This document shows positions 54,109 through 64,000 of a DNA stretch of 64,000 nucleotides, piece after piece; positions within the stretch are counted from its first letter, which is position 1, and every line of letters begins with the position of its first letter. The stretch spans positions 1,116,001 through 1,180,000 of the forward strand of contig CAMRHE010000036.1 of assembly GCA_947044405.1 (NCBI GenBank), in the 5' to 3' direction. Below the pieces are notes generated by a model. It searched no databases and had not been told where the DNA came from. It worked only from the letters and a program-made list of their open reading frames with translations. Position numbers and translations under genes: made by a program. This stretch comes from Leptodactylus fallax. Its lineage: Eukaryota; Chordata; Amphibia; Anura; Leptodactylidae.

Positions 54109-55261
54109 CATAGCCTTTTATAATCTATGATTCACTTTCATTTTCTGCTTGCTGCTTGCTATGTAACATTTATATTATGTTGTTGAAGTGTGTACTAATA
54201 AAAATGCATAAACAGTGCATGAATACACTCATTTATGAAGTTCTTAGTAATTTTGGATGGTTATGATTTTGTTTTTTTCAACAACAATTATGTATGATAA
54301 AGAAGGGAGCTAGAATATATTATTTATTTCTATATTTGAGCTCTATCTGGAAAATGACATATATTTTAATAATATTCATGTTAATAATGTAATGAAAAGT
54401 TTAACTGAAGTTATTAAAGCATGAGGCTTTACAGGAGGCAGTTGAGTGGAAACATTATTATAGAAAATAAAAGTATTTGAGAATCTTAGTTTTGATTCTG
54501 CATTTAACTTACCTATACTTTATCACATGCATTACTGAGTCCACATTTGTGACAGAGATGATGTGATGCTGTGACTGTCTATGAATTATCGATCCTTGTT
54601 ATTAATATGTTAATTAATAGATACATGAAAGGGAGATGCACAGACATATACACAGACAAACTGTAGACAGATGGATGGATGGATAGATTACTCTTGTTAA
54701 TGTATGGACATAATGCCTTTTCATAGACACACTGTATTAGGTCATACTACTATGAGATACAGAGCCACAAAATAACAAATACTGACAAAATTTGATTTGG
54801 GGATTATTAGTTTTAGATTTATCCTCAGATTACCCTGAATTTTTAAGGAATTGTTTTTATCATAAGACTGTGTTTGAATTGTGAACCATTTTAGTTTTCT
54901 ATTCAAAGTAATGAGAGAAACTTAAGCTACCCATACATATAGTGTCAACATGCCAATTTTGATGCAAACAGCTAACAATCATATGCATACTTTATGGAGA
55001 CCTCCCAACTCCACCCTGTTTTACTATTTATATGCCATTATCAATAGCGACCACATGTGGGCCTTCGATTGGCACTGCTACAATGTCATCGATCGGATAT
55101 CATAAAATGTTACGACATTTTGTAAAGGCTCCCAGACATGTCATCCTAGAAGTCTGGCTTATAGGCAATATACTGCAATACAGAAGTACTCCAGTATAGC
55201 GTATGAGTATTTGAACCGGAAATTTCCTAAGGAGACTAAAAATAAATGTAAAAAAAATATA
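54109..55261. other. Gene-free interval
   Basis: AT-rich, with a short (GGAT)n-like patch at 54671-54688. No recognised element or gene. Confidence 0.4.
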
Positions 55262-55263
55262 TA

Positions 55264-56894
55264 TAGTGCAGACCAAAAGTTTGGACACACCTTCTCATTC
55301 CAAGAGTTTTCTGTATTTTCATGACTATAATAATTGTAGATTCACACTGAAGGCATCAAAACTATGAATTAACACATGTGGAATTATATACTTAACAAAA
55401 AAAATGTGAAACAACTGAAAATATGTCTTATATTCTAGGTTCTTCAAAGTAGCCACCTTTTGCTTTGATTACTGCTTTGCACACTCTTGGCATTCTCTTG
55501 ATGAGCTTCAAGAGGTAGTCACCTGAAATGGTTTTCACTTCACAGGTGTGCCCTGTCAGGTTTAATAAGTGGGATTTCTTGCCTTATAAATGGGGTTGGG
55601 ACCATCAGTTGTGTTGTTCAGAAGTCAGGTGGATACACAGTTGATAGTCCTACTGAATGGAGTGTTAGAATTTGTATTATGGCAAGAAAAAAGCAGCTAA
55701 GTAAAGAAAAATGAGTGGCCATCATTACTTTAAGAAATGAAGGTCAGTCAGTCCGAAAAATTGGGAAAACTTTGAAAGTGTCCAAGTGCAGTGGCCAAAA
55801 CCATCAAGCACTACAAAGAAACTGGCTCACATGAGGACCGCCCCAGGAAAGGAAGACCAAGAGTCACCTCTGCTGCGGAGGATAAGTTCATCCGAGTCAC
55901 CAGCCTCAGAAATCGCAGGTTAACAGCAGCTCAGATTAGAGACCAGGTCAATTCCACACAGAGTTCTAGCAGCAGACACATCTCTACAACAACTGTTAAG
56001 AGGAGACTGTGTGCAGCAGGCCTTCATGGTAAAATAGCTGCTAGGAAACCACTGCTAAGGACAGGCAACAAGCAGAAGAGACTTGTTTGGGCTAAAGAAC
56101 ACAAGGAATGGACATTAGACCTGTGGAAATCTGTGCTTTGGTCTGATGAATCCAAATTTGAGATCTTTGGTTCCAACCACCGTGTCTTTGTGCGACGCAG
56201 AAAAGGTGAACGAATGGACTCTACATGCCTGGTTCCCACCGTGAAGCATGGAGGAGGAGGTGTGATGGTGTGGGGGTGCTTTGCTGGTGACACGGTTGGG
56301 GATTTATTCAAAATTGAAGGAATACTGAACCAGCATGGTTACCACAGCATCTTGCAGCGGCATGCTATTCCATCCGGTTTGCGTTTAGTTGGACCATCAT
56401 TTATTTTTCAACAGGACAGTGGCCCCAAACACACCACCAGACTGTGTAAGGGCTATTTGACCAAGAAGGAGAGTGATGGGGTGCTACGCCAGATGACCTG
56501 GCCTCCACAGTCACCAGACCTGAACCCAATCGAGATGGTTTGGGGTGAGCTGGACCGCAGAGTGAAGGCAAAAGGGCCAACAAGTGCTAAGCACCTCTGG
56601 GAACTCCTTCAAGACTGTTGGAAGACCATTTCAGGTGACTACCTCTTGAAGCTCATCAAGAGAATGCCAAGAGTGTGTAAAGCAGTAATCAAAGCAAAAG
56701 GTGGCTACTTTGAAGAACCTAGAATATAAAAGACATATTTTCAGTTGTTTCACACTTTTGTGTTAAGTATATAATTCCACATGTGTTAATTCATAGTTTT
56801 GATGCCTTTAGTGTGAATCTACAATTTTTATAGTCTTGAAAATACAGAAAACTCTTGGAATGAGAAGGTGTGTCCAAACTTTTGGTCTGTACTG
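55264..56894 (+). mobile_element. Tc1-type transposon (DD38E family), copy 2
   Basis: Right end TTTTGGTCTGTACTG before TA (56895-56896); the left end reads TAGTGCAGACCAAAAG where copy 1 has CAGTACAGACC, so the outermost bases have mutated. Inverted repeats about 270 bp, again overlapping the 3' codons of the transposase. 1631 bases. Confidence 0.93.
55679..56729 (+). pseudogene. DD38E Tc1 transposase, two N-terminal lesions
   Basis: The ancestral ATG is at 55679 (MARKKQLSKEK). Codon 12 is TGA (CGA in copy 1), and a 2-base deletion at about 55783 (GTGTCCAAGTGC where copy 1 has GTGTCCCCAAGTGC) shifts the frame. From 55791 the rest is open for 312 codons, ending FEEPRI. HTH linker RKGRPRVTS, catalytic WSDESKFE, FQQDSGPKH and SPDLNPIEMVWGE; I count 38 residues between second Asp and Glu. 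The whole DDE domain is intact, so only the N-terminal DNA-binding part is lost. An internal ATG at 55791 would give a protein lacking most of the first HTH. Confidence 0.9.
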
Positions 56895-57009
56895 TATATA
56901 TAAAACATTTTACATATAAAATTAAATAAGCCAAAAATAAACTTAATTCATATCACAATGTTTAAAAAATGTCCAGAGCATTAAAATATTGAAATAACAA
57001 TCCAGTATA

Positions 57010-58219
57010 GTGAACACCATAACTGTAAAAAAAAAAAAAATCACAATGTATGAATCACCCCCCCAGCCAAACAAGTTGAATAAAAAGTAATCTATAAAAA
57101 GTGATAGTTGTTAGAATATGGTGATCCTTTTTTTTTTTTTTTTTTTTTTTTATACTAAAATTTTTGCAAATTTCAATTTCAACCCTTCTTGACACAGCCA
57201 TTTTTCATTTTGCAATTTTGTTTTTTACTCTCTGCCTTCCAAAAGCCATAACTTTTAGGGCTTATTTTTAATGAGATAAGTGTGCTTCATAATGATACCA
57301 AACATGTTAACAGATTGTTGCTGCCAGGAACTTGTGGCACTTACACACTGCTGCTCTACAGATACCTCTGTCACATATAAAACAGATGCATCTGAAGAGT
57401 TAATGTCAATGATCAGAAATAACTCTGTTTGTGGGAATTACCACTGGATCTCAACTGTGTAAATCAGCAGAGACACAGTGGCTATGGCACAGGCTCTGCT
57501 TCTGAGCAGGCACCATGTTAAAAGTCCTGACATCTGCAGTACATGTATGGTGCATGGCAGGAAGTAGTAGAGCACAGAAAAGCTGTATGAGGCTAAGGCC
57601 CAACGTTGAGAATGCAGCTAAAAATGCTGCAGAAAAAAACATGGTGGAAACGCATTGACTTTTTTTTCTGCAGCATTTTTTATTGCGTTTTTTTTCTTTG
57701 CAGTTTTTCTTCCCCTATTAAATCTATAGGGAAAACACAAGTGTTTCCGCAGGTAAAATTGACATGCTGCACATTATTTTTCCACTTTTTTTCTGCAATG
57801 TGTGAATGGGATTATCCAGAATCTCATTCACTTTGCTGGTACTGTAAAATGCAGCATTTTTTCTGTTGCATTTCCGCAACAGGAAAAACACTTTCCGCAA
57901 CTTGGGCCTTAGCATGAATTTGGTATAGTCATAATCATATTAACTATAAGAATAAAAGAAAGATGTCGTTTTTACCACACAGTGAACACTATAAAAGCAA
58001 AACCCCCCAAAAAATGGTAGAATTGCATTTTTTCCATTCTTCCACTCAAGTATTTTTTTATCATGATGCAACACATTATGAAAATTGAATGTCACCATTG
58101 AAAGAACAGTGTAATGTGAAAAACACAAAGTTTGACACAACTATATTGACAGAAAAAATGGATATAGGAAGGGAAAAAATAAACATGAAACAATGGAAAA
58201 CTGCCATGTCCTCAAGATG
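57010..58219. mobile_element. Decayed TTAA element interrupted by a family A element
   Basis: Right end CATGTCCTCAAGATG before TTAA at 58220-58223; landmarks TAGAATATGGTGATC (57112), ACCACACAGTGAACAC (57975) and TCCATTCTTCCACTC correspond to 37265-38544. A poly-T tract lies at 57129-57150. The left end is eroded. The family A element at 57590-57914 sits inside. Confidence 0.5.
57590..57914. mobile_element. Palindromic miniature element, family A
   Basis: AGGCTAAGGCCCAACGTTG to CAACTTGGGCCTTAGC, with the family core CTATAGGGAAAACACAAGTG, GTTTCCGCAGGTAAAATTG and TGCAATGTGTGAATGGG, closest to 1567-1903. Non-coding. Confidence 0.78.
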
Positions 58220-58549
58220 TTAAAGTAAACATGCATGTTCTTCGAAGCCAAGTCAAGCAAGCCTTTTTATGGTGGAGTTAAGAGAATGAGCTTCCTAACA
58301 GCTATGTCATGTCTATGGCCAGCTTTAGCTGCCTATATCACGTCAATAGATACGCCTATATGGACCTTAGTATTAAACATTACCACTACCTGAACCTACA
58401 ACTCCTGAGAACAGTGTTAGGGGCAGAATATTAACATAGTCTATGCCAGAAGTTAGTAACCTACATGTGCTGTTAGCATTAATGAATAGAATTCCTTTAA
58501 GAGGATCTTTTATGCTACAGTCATCTTTAAATTAAGGTATCAGATGCAA

Positions 58550-58735
58550 TGTCAGGAAATATTTCATTGAAAGAGTAGTTAAGGCTTGGAACAAGCTTCC
58601 AGCAGATGTGGTTAGGAAACCTAAAGTAAGATTAAATTTGTGGAATAAGCATGTCTATCCTAAGATAAAAATGGAAATAATTTAAGGGCAGACTAGATGG
58701 ATTATGTGGTTTTTTCTGTTGTCAATCTTCTATGT
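58550..58735 (+). pseudogene. CR1-like LINE 3' end
   Basis: Reads through KYFIERVVKAWNKLPADV at 58562-58615, a conserved C-terminal block of CR1-type ORF2, then the tail GGGCAGACTAGATGG and ATCTTCTATGTTTATG. Only about 185 bases remain. Confidence 0.65.
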
Positions 58736-58739
58736 TTAT

Positions 58740-59111
58740 GAAGGCAGTTATTAAATTCCCTTGTCTTGCCACAAGGAAGGGAGATCATATATACATTTCA
58801 GTATCCATCTGCCGATTAGCTGAGAGGGAGGTAGTGCTCAGCAGCTGGCACGGACAGGGACAGACACTTGGCCTGGCCACAAAGTGTGTAGGCAGAGCTC
58901 TTTCTGTTCATGCATGTGTGTGCAGAGAGGTTGTTCCTGTGACTGCAAAGGTGAGAAGTGTACAGTTTAGCCAGTCCTGGAAAATGGATCTGTTTCTGTG
59001 ATATGGGAATAATGACACAACTATGTTGGAGAAGTTGGATAACAAAGGTCTCAGTGGTAAGTGTTAGTCCCTGAAATAAATAGAATGAGCCTGAAACAGC
59101 CATACAACATT
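58740..59111. other. Unclassified interval
   Basis: 58840-58950 is moderately GC-rich and contains a donor-like ACTGCAAAGGTGAGAAG at 58940-58956, but no matching acceptor or coding frame of note. Nothing else seen. Confidence 0.25.
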
Positions 59112-59255
59112 CAGAGGAATAACTTGAAGTTGCTTGGCCCCAATGCAAAGTCTTTAATGAGCCCCCACCTACCTTCTGACATTTAGAATAGTGTTATATT
59201 TTATATGACCAAAGCCCAGTAGCAACTGCTGAACCCCCCTATAACTTCGCTCCTG
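59112..59255. mobile_element. hAT miniature element
   Basis: Ends CAGAGGAATAACTTGAAG and CTATAACTTCGCTCCTG, with GGCCCCAATGCAAAG inside. 144 bases. The flanking octamers (ACAACATT and AAGCAATT) do not match well, so target duplication is eroded. Confidence 0.6.
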
Positions 59256-60039
59256 AAGCAATTTATTGAGGTCAGAGGGAAGTACAAATATTAACTCCCG
59301 AGTTACTACTATAACCCTGAGCTAGTCCATTGGACTACTCTGATATTAGCTGTAGTTGAATTTAATGAGATTGTTCTGTTAAAGGAGATTTACCCAAGTA
59401 TTAAAGTATCTCGCTGCCATGGTTGCTAGGGATAACAGACTGCCAGAGAGCTGTTTTCTGAGTATAGCAGCACCTATAGGTACCATTTACATAAGACACC
59501 TATAAAATCCCTTAGTTTTAGGAAAAAAACTGTCTAGAATCAAGTTTTCTTTGAGCAAAGATTATTAATTTATATTTTCAGTAGCAGCACAATTTGTCTT
59601 TTGTAGGAACCTATATGAAGCAAGAATCTGCTAAAGAAGGAGCAGACACTGTTCACTGAACTGGTATGTTCCTCCTACACAAAAAATTGAAACTGCATCT
59701 GTGTCAGTATTAATGTTAGCACCTGCCTGCACCTGGAATCTAGACCAGAAACAAAGAGTCCAGTGTGGTGTTTTAGATTAGTAATGGGGTTGAACAGGTA
59801 ATGGGTTACAACTTCTTTAACATATACAAAGCCAAATCTATTTAGAGAAATGGTGAATGTGGTTTTATCGCTCAGTGGTTGAATGGGACCATTTACAGCT
59901 GTGCTTACATAGTTATTAGAAAAAGACTCTTTGGATTGTAAAGAGAAAAACATAAAACAGGAATTGTACTCAGTACTTCTATGTCTTTAGTAGCTCTTTT
60001 ATTTCCCCTACTAAAAGGTAACAATGTTCTAACCTATTA
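59256..60039. other. Gene-free interval
   Basis: No recognised repeat termini or gene. Confidence 0.4.
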
Positions 60040-60043
60040 TTAA

Positions 60044-60477
60044 AGGGAGTCTGCCATTACCTTGTAGGGCGGCTTCTACACTTTCCTATTCCATATTGCG
60101 GCCCTATTTTCATAAGAATCAGTGTTTCATTCTTATGCAGATTAGCTGAAAATGGCTTTAGGGGCATTTCCTCTCCTGCCAGGACTTTGCTCTCTACTCT
60201 AGATAACCACCCTTATCTACAGACAAAGTGGCAGATGTCACTCAAGTAATAGGGGGCAGAACCGGGGGCAGTTATCTAGAGCAGAGAATGAAGCCCTGGC
60301 AAGAGAGGAGAAGCCTCAAAAGCCCCTTTCAGCTAATCTACATAAGAATAAAACGCTGATTTTCATGAAAATGGAGCCACAATGTGGAATAAGAAAGACA
60401 TCTTTGGAAAGTGTAGAAGCCGCCGTTCAAGATACTGTCATTAGTTTGATACTGATTTTTCTCCTGACAGACAGCCT
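60044..60477. mobile_element. TTAA-flanked palindromic miniature element
   Basis: TTAA at 60040-60043 and 60478-60481; ends AGGGAGTCTGCCATTACC and TCCTGACAGACAGCCT. Long inverted arms: GGCGGCTTCTACACTTTCC, TTCATAAGAATCAGTGTTTC, GCAGATTAGCTGAAA and their inverses on the right. 434 bases, non-coding. Confidence 0.85.
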
Positions 60478-60632
60478 TTAAAATAATATGTAACAATAGC
60501 CCTAAAGGTATATTTTATAGCAAAACTCTCATGTGTACAATTCATACAGACTGCTGTACAGACTGAAGCTGTGGTACTTATGATTAGATGGTGACATGAA
60601 ATATATAACACTGTATACAAATTGTTATAGAA

Positions 60633-60895
60633 ATGCTATTGTTTGTATAATAAAAAGTTATACAATTTTTCAATAGAATTTCTGTATCAATTCCTCACGG
60701 TTTTCTAGATCTCTGCTTGCTGTCATTCATTCTGCTTACTCCCAGTGGATAAAAATCAGTCCATGGTCATGTGATGTACACAAGTGCGCAGCTCATTATA
60801 GTCACAGCTCAGTAATCAGAGATTTGCGTGGTAACGAGCTGTGCACCTGTGTGACCATGGACTGTATATCACATCACCATGGACTGGTAATTATC
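60633..60895. mobile_element. TTAA-type miniature element, uninterrupted relative of 49132-50783
   Basis: Shares GCTATTGTTTGTATAATAAA, TCATTCATTCTGCTTACTCC and GTCATGTGATGTACACA with the split element and shows its central part intact (CACAGCTCAGTAATCAG). Its outer ends are missing. Confidence 0.7.
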
Positions 60896-60933
60896 CTAAT
60901 GAATATATGGCTTGTAATACTTTTTATCTTTAT

Positions 60934-61175
60934 AAGGCCCCATGCACACAAATGAGTGTGCTTCTGATGTGGGGCTGAGTTTGCTGCAGAATGCATTCGG
61001 ATGACACTCACTCATGTCTATGGGGGCTTACGGTCCATTCCTTTCCACTCCAGAATAGATTGGAAGCCCCAATAGACTTAAATTCATAGCAGAATGCTCA
61101 GAGTGTCATCCATGTGCATTCCCCTGCAAACTCAGCCCCACATCGGAAGCACATTTGGTCATGTGCATGGGGCCT
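60934..61175. mobile_element. Inverted-repeat miniature element
   Basis: Left AAGGCCCCATGCACACAAAT and GCTTCTGATGTGGGGCTGAG mirror right CTCAGCCCCACATCGGAAGC and GTCATGTGCATGGGGCCT. 242 bases, inner arms about 50 bases, non-coding. Confidence 0.78.
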
Positions 61176-62054
61176 ACCCTGATAAACACATGTCATTAAG
61201 TATCATCTTTAGGTCATTTAGGTTTTCTTTTTTATGCTATTATTTCTAAAATTCCTCTTCCACTGCTTCCATTTACATCATCTTTCATTTTCTTTGTAGT
61301 TTCTATAGTCCTGGAGTTAGACATGACAAGTGGAAATTAAAGGATGTCTGACTTTTCATGAAAAATTGAAATCTCTGCAGGGTATAGCTGGGTAGTCTGT
61401 TCTATGACTTATAAGCTTTCATACATGGTGTGCTATCAGTTTTCTGGCTGCACCACATTTTACATTTCCCTCTGAGGCAGGGGCGTGTACATTAAAGAGC
61501 AATCTGATCTCCTCTTTTATCCATGATAAATACTACTGGTTTGTTTACATGTAATTCTGCCAGCAGTAATTACAATAACAAACAAATAGCTGAGAAAAGC
61601 CACAGTGAGTATAATATAGGAGACCCAGAACCACTGGACTGCAAAATACATGCAGGCATGATGCAGCTAAACAATCCCTTACTTAGGAAAAGAGAAATCT
61701 ATGGGCATAGGTAGGAACTGTCTGTGAATAATATTGCATCTGTAATGGCACAAGCAGCCAGAAGTAGAAACAAGAACATATTACATTGTAAGAATGTTCA
61801 GTCCAGTGCACAGAGAAAGCAGTTTGCAAACGAGTATGGAGGCTGTGAGAAGAATAAGCCCCACCCTCTCTATTCAATGTGTGAAGAGACCAATCCCTCC
61901 TCCTTCCACTGACTGTGATGTCCCTAGTAACAGGGACATGAACTGCAAATTAGCTAGTGGCAGAAACTTTAGAAAGGTTTTTCTGTGTTTTCTGGTTTTT
62001 TAATTAAAGTGCATTACATTCTGGTCCAGAATCACATGCTCTATTAAATGAGAC
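61176..62054. other. Gene-free interval
   Basis: No recognised repeat ends; short frames at 61523-62003 have no support. Confidence 0.4.
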
Positions 62055-62272
62055 TAAGGCTGCGGTCACACTAGTGTTCGGGGACAGTTTGGGGACTCCA
62101 TCTCTCATTCTGCTTAAAATATGAGGAGAGAATTTTTTCTCTCCATCAATTTCAGGGGAAACTGGGCAGAAACCTGGCAGACCCCATTATAGTCTATGGG
62201 GTCCACGGGTTTTCTTGGGTAACCGCTTTTTAGGTGGACCTGAAGAACGGAAACCCGAACACTAGTATGCAC
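62055..62272. mobile_element. Inverted-repeat miniature element
   Basis: Left GCTGCGGTCACACTAGTGTT and CGGG against right CCCGAACACTAGTATGC. About 218 bases, non-coding. Confidence 0.6.
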
Positions 62273-62505
62273 AGCATCTAAGTGTAAAAGTTATTGACCA
62301 TTTAGGTTAAAAGTCTGGGTGTATGTACTAAAGAAATTTAATAAAGTCAAGAGAATACATTTTATACATTTTAACTACTTATTTTTTTTATTTTTTTTGT
62401 CTTTAAACCATAGGCAGTAGTGATCCTAAATTCAGCCATAATAATAACTCCGCTTTCCAAGAAGCAAAGATTACAAACAATTATTTTAGAGGGAATTCCC
62501 ATCTA

Positions 62506-62727
62506 AGGTTAAGGCCCCACGTTGCGGAAACGCATTGTTTTTTTGTTGCAGATTTTGATGCGGTTTTTAAAGCCAAAATCAGGAGTGGCTTGAAAAGGAA
62601 TGTAAAATATAAATGAAGAACTTAGATGTTTCCCTTCTCTTTAATCCACTCGTGACTTTGGCTCAAAAAAAAGTAGCAAAATCTGCAACAAAAAATGCTG
62701 CGTTTCCGCAATGTGGGGTCTTAGCCT
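62506..62727. mobile_element. Palindromic miniature element, family B
   Basis: AAGGTTAAGGCCCCACGTTG, CGGAAACGCATTG at the left; GCGTTTCCGCAATGTGG, GGTCTTAGCCTT at the right; core CAAAATCAGGAGTGGCTT as in 3347-3559. Confidence 0.78.
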
Positions 62728-62870
62728 TACAATGTTATAGCATATCATTAAGACAAGCCACAATGTTCGAATTATGGAAGTTCAACCTTGGAGACCCCAC
62801 CAATCTCAAGAACAAAAGGACCAAAATCCCTTTGAGCTTACTACTGCACTATATCTCCAGATAATATTAA

Positions 62871-63060
62871 AGAGGACCTTTCAAGTTCTTATGAAAGTGT
62901 GGTTTTATATACCGCTAGAAAGCCGACAGTGCGCTGAATTCAGCGCACTGTCAGCTTTCCTGGTAAGTGCCCCGGTGGAGGAGATATCAGTGTCGTTAGT
63001 TTCGGCACCGATCTCTCCCCACTGTCAGAAGGGCCGTAATAGTACGGTGGATGTCAGATA
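62871..63060. mobile_element. Left part of another TTAA-type element
   Basis: TTAA at 62867-62870 followed by AGAGGACCTTTCAAGTTC. It contains a near-perfect palindrome at 62929-62970 (CGACAGTGCGCTGAATTC with GAATTCAGCGCACTGTC). A decayed piece of the same family is at 15283-15371. The right end is not found because a further element begins nearby. Confidence 0.5.
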
Positions 63061-63179
63061 TTTAAAAATGGCCGCCATAGTCTATTGAAGGCTCCCAACC
63101 TTGTCTGGCATTCATTTGTATGACAGGCTGCATAAAACATAAAGCAGCCTGTGATACAAATGATGATATTTTGCAATGC

Positions 63180-64000
63180 ATTAGCATTGTAATTCATTGT
63201 ATTAATGATTTTAGAAGAATTAAAAGTTCAAATCATCCCACTTTCCTTAGAATACATATAAAAGTAAGAAATTACTGTGAAACACATACACATTAGGTAT
63301 CCCTGTGTCCGAAAATGTCCCAGTCAAACTTATAAAAATATTTTTCCCATACGGTGAATGCCGTAGCAGGAAAAAAAAAATCAAAAATGCCAAACTGCCG
63401 TTTCGCCTCTAATAAAAATTTGAATAAAAAGTGATCAAAGCAATAAACCTTCCCCAAAATGGTATAACTAAAAAGTACACCTGGCTCAAAAAAAAAAGAA
63501 GAAGCCCTATGCATCTCCGTACATGAAAATATAAAAAAAGTTACGGGTGTCAGAATATGGTGACTTTAACCCATTCCCTCCGGTGACCTTTTTAAATTTT
63601 CGTTTTTGACTCCCCAAATTTTTTATTTTTCTGTTCTCAGACCCATATGAGGGCTTAATGTTTGCAGGACAAATTGTTCTTCATGATGCTACCATTTATT
63701 ATTCTGTACAATGTACTGGGAAGCTGGAAAAAAATTCAGAATAGGGTCGATTTGAATTCGTTTGTGCAAATTACTTACGGGATTCGTTTTTACAGCATTC
63801 ACTCTGCAGCCAAAATGATATGTCAACTGTATTCTATGTTTCAGTACAATTCTGGGGATACCACATTTATATGGTTTTATTTACATTTTAACCCCTTAAC
63901 AAAATCTAAAACTTTGCAAAAAAAAAAAAATTTGTTCTAAAAGTCACCATATTCTCACACCAGTAACTTTTTTATATTTCCATGTGCAGAGATATATAGG
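63180..64000. mobile_element. Two TTAA-family segments head to head, running off the window
   Basis: 63220-63566 reads in the orientation of 34883-35884 (ACTTTCCTTAGAATACATAT, CCATACGGTGAATGCCG, GGGTGTCAGAATATGGTGAC). From TTTAACCC at 63567 the sequence is the inverse of that family's right end (TTCGTTTTTGACTCCCC) and later AGTCACCATATTCTCACACC. So a second copy is inserted in reverse and is cut by the window end. Confidence 0.6.

Overview
This window looks like vertebrate, most probably amphibian (anuran), non-coding DNA packed with transposable elements. The organism call is an inference from repeat content: many Tc1-type transposons with TA target duplications, TTAA-flanked palindromic elements, hAT elements with 8-bp target duplications, 3'-anchored CR1/L2/Rex1-type LINE fragments, and long (TA)n tracts. 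I see no bacterial gene organisation, no rRNA or tRNA gene, no CRISPR array and no host gene that I can name. Two short stretches near 20.0 and 20.7 kb have splice-like borders and are offered only as weak exon candidates.

Layout. 1-5.7 kb: two closely related LINE 3' ends in opposite orientation around a cluster of small palindromic elements. 5.7-7.3 kb: a Tc1 element with one nonsense codon. 7.6-10.6 kb: a 3-kb hAT element filled by two tandem arrays. 10.8-15.2 kb: LINE remnants, small elements, a broken Tc1 and a repeat carrying a hammerhead-ribozyme-like motif. 15.8-19.1 kb: two Tc1-type elements inserted back to back at one TA; the first keeps a full reading frame but has lost a catalytic Asp. 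21.5-24.7 kb: a second array-bearing hAT element and a decayed Tc1. 25.9-30.1 kb: a large inverted-arm structure enclosing two Tc1 elements, one with a completely intact 340-residue DD34E transposase. 31.2-34.6 kb: a Tc1-derived miniature element, a large inverted/direct repeat and another decayed Tc1. 34.9-38.8 kb: TTAA-flanked elements, one splitting a LINE ORF1 that has SGNH-esterase-like motifs. 39.5-45.6 kb: hAT miniature elements with exact 8-bp duplications and a GC-rich LINE 5'-end candidate. 47.4-51.4 kb: nested elements including another hammerhead-like repeat. 52-57 kb: array/hAT remnants, a possible old LTR, and the second copy of the DD38E Tc1 family. 57-64 kb: more palindromic elements and LINE 3' fragments.

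Functionally the sequence records parasite succession rather than a pathway. Tc1 transposases act in trans on TA-flanked inverted repeats, hAT and TTAA-type miniature elements depended on transposases not encoded here, and the LINE fragments are dead-on-arrival copies. Of seven Tc1 transposase reading frames that can be traced, only the one at 28403-29425 is free of visible lesions.
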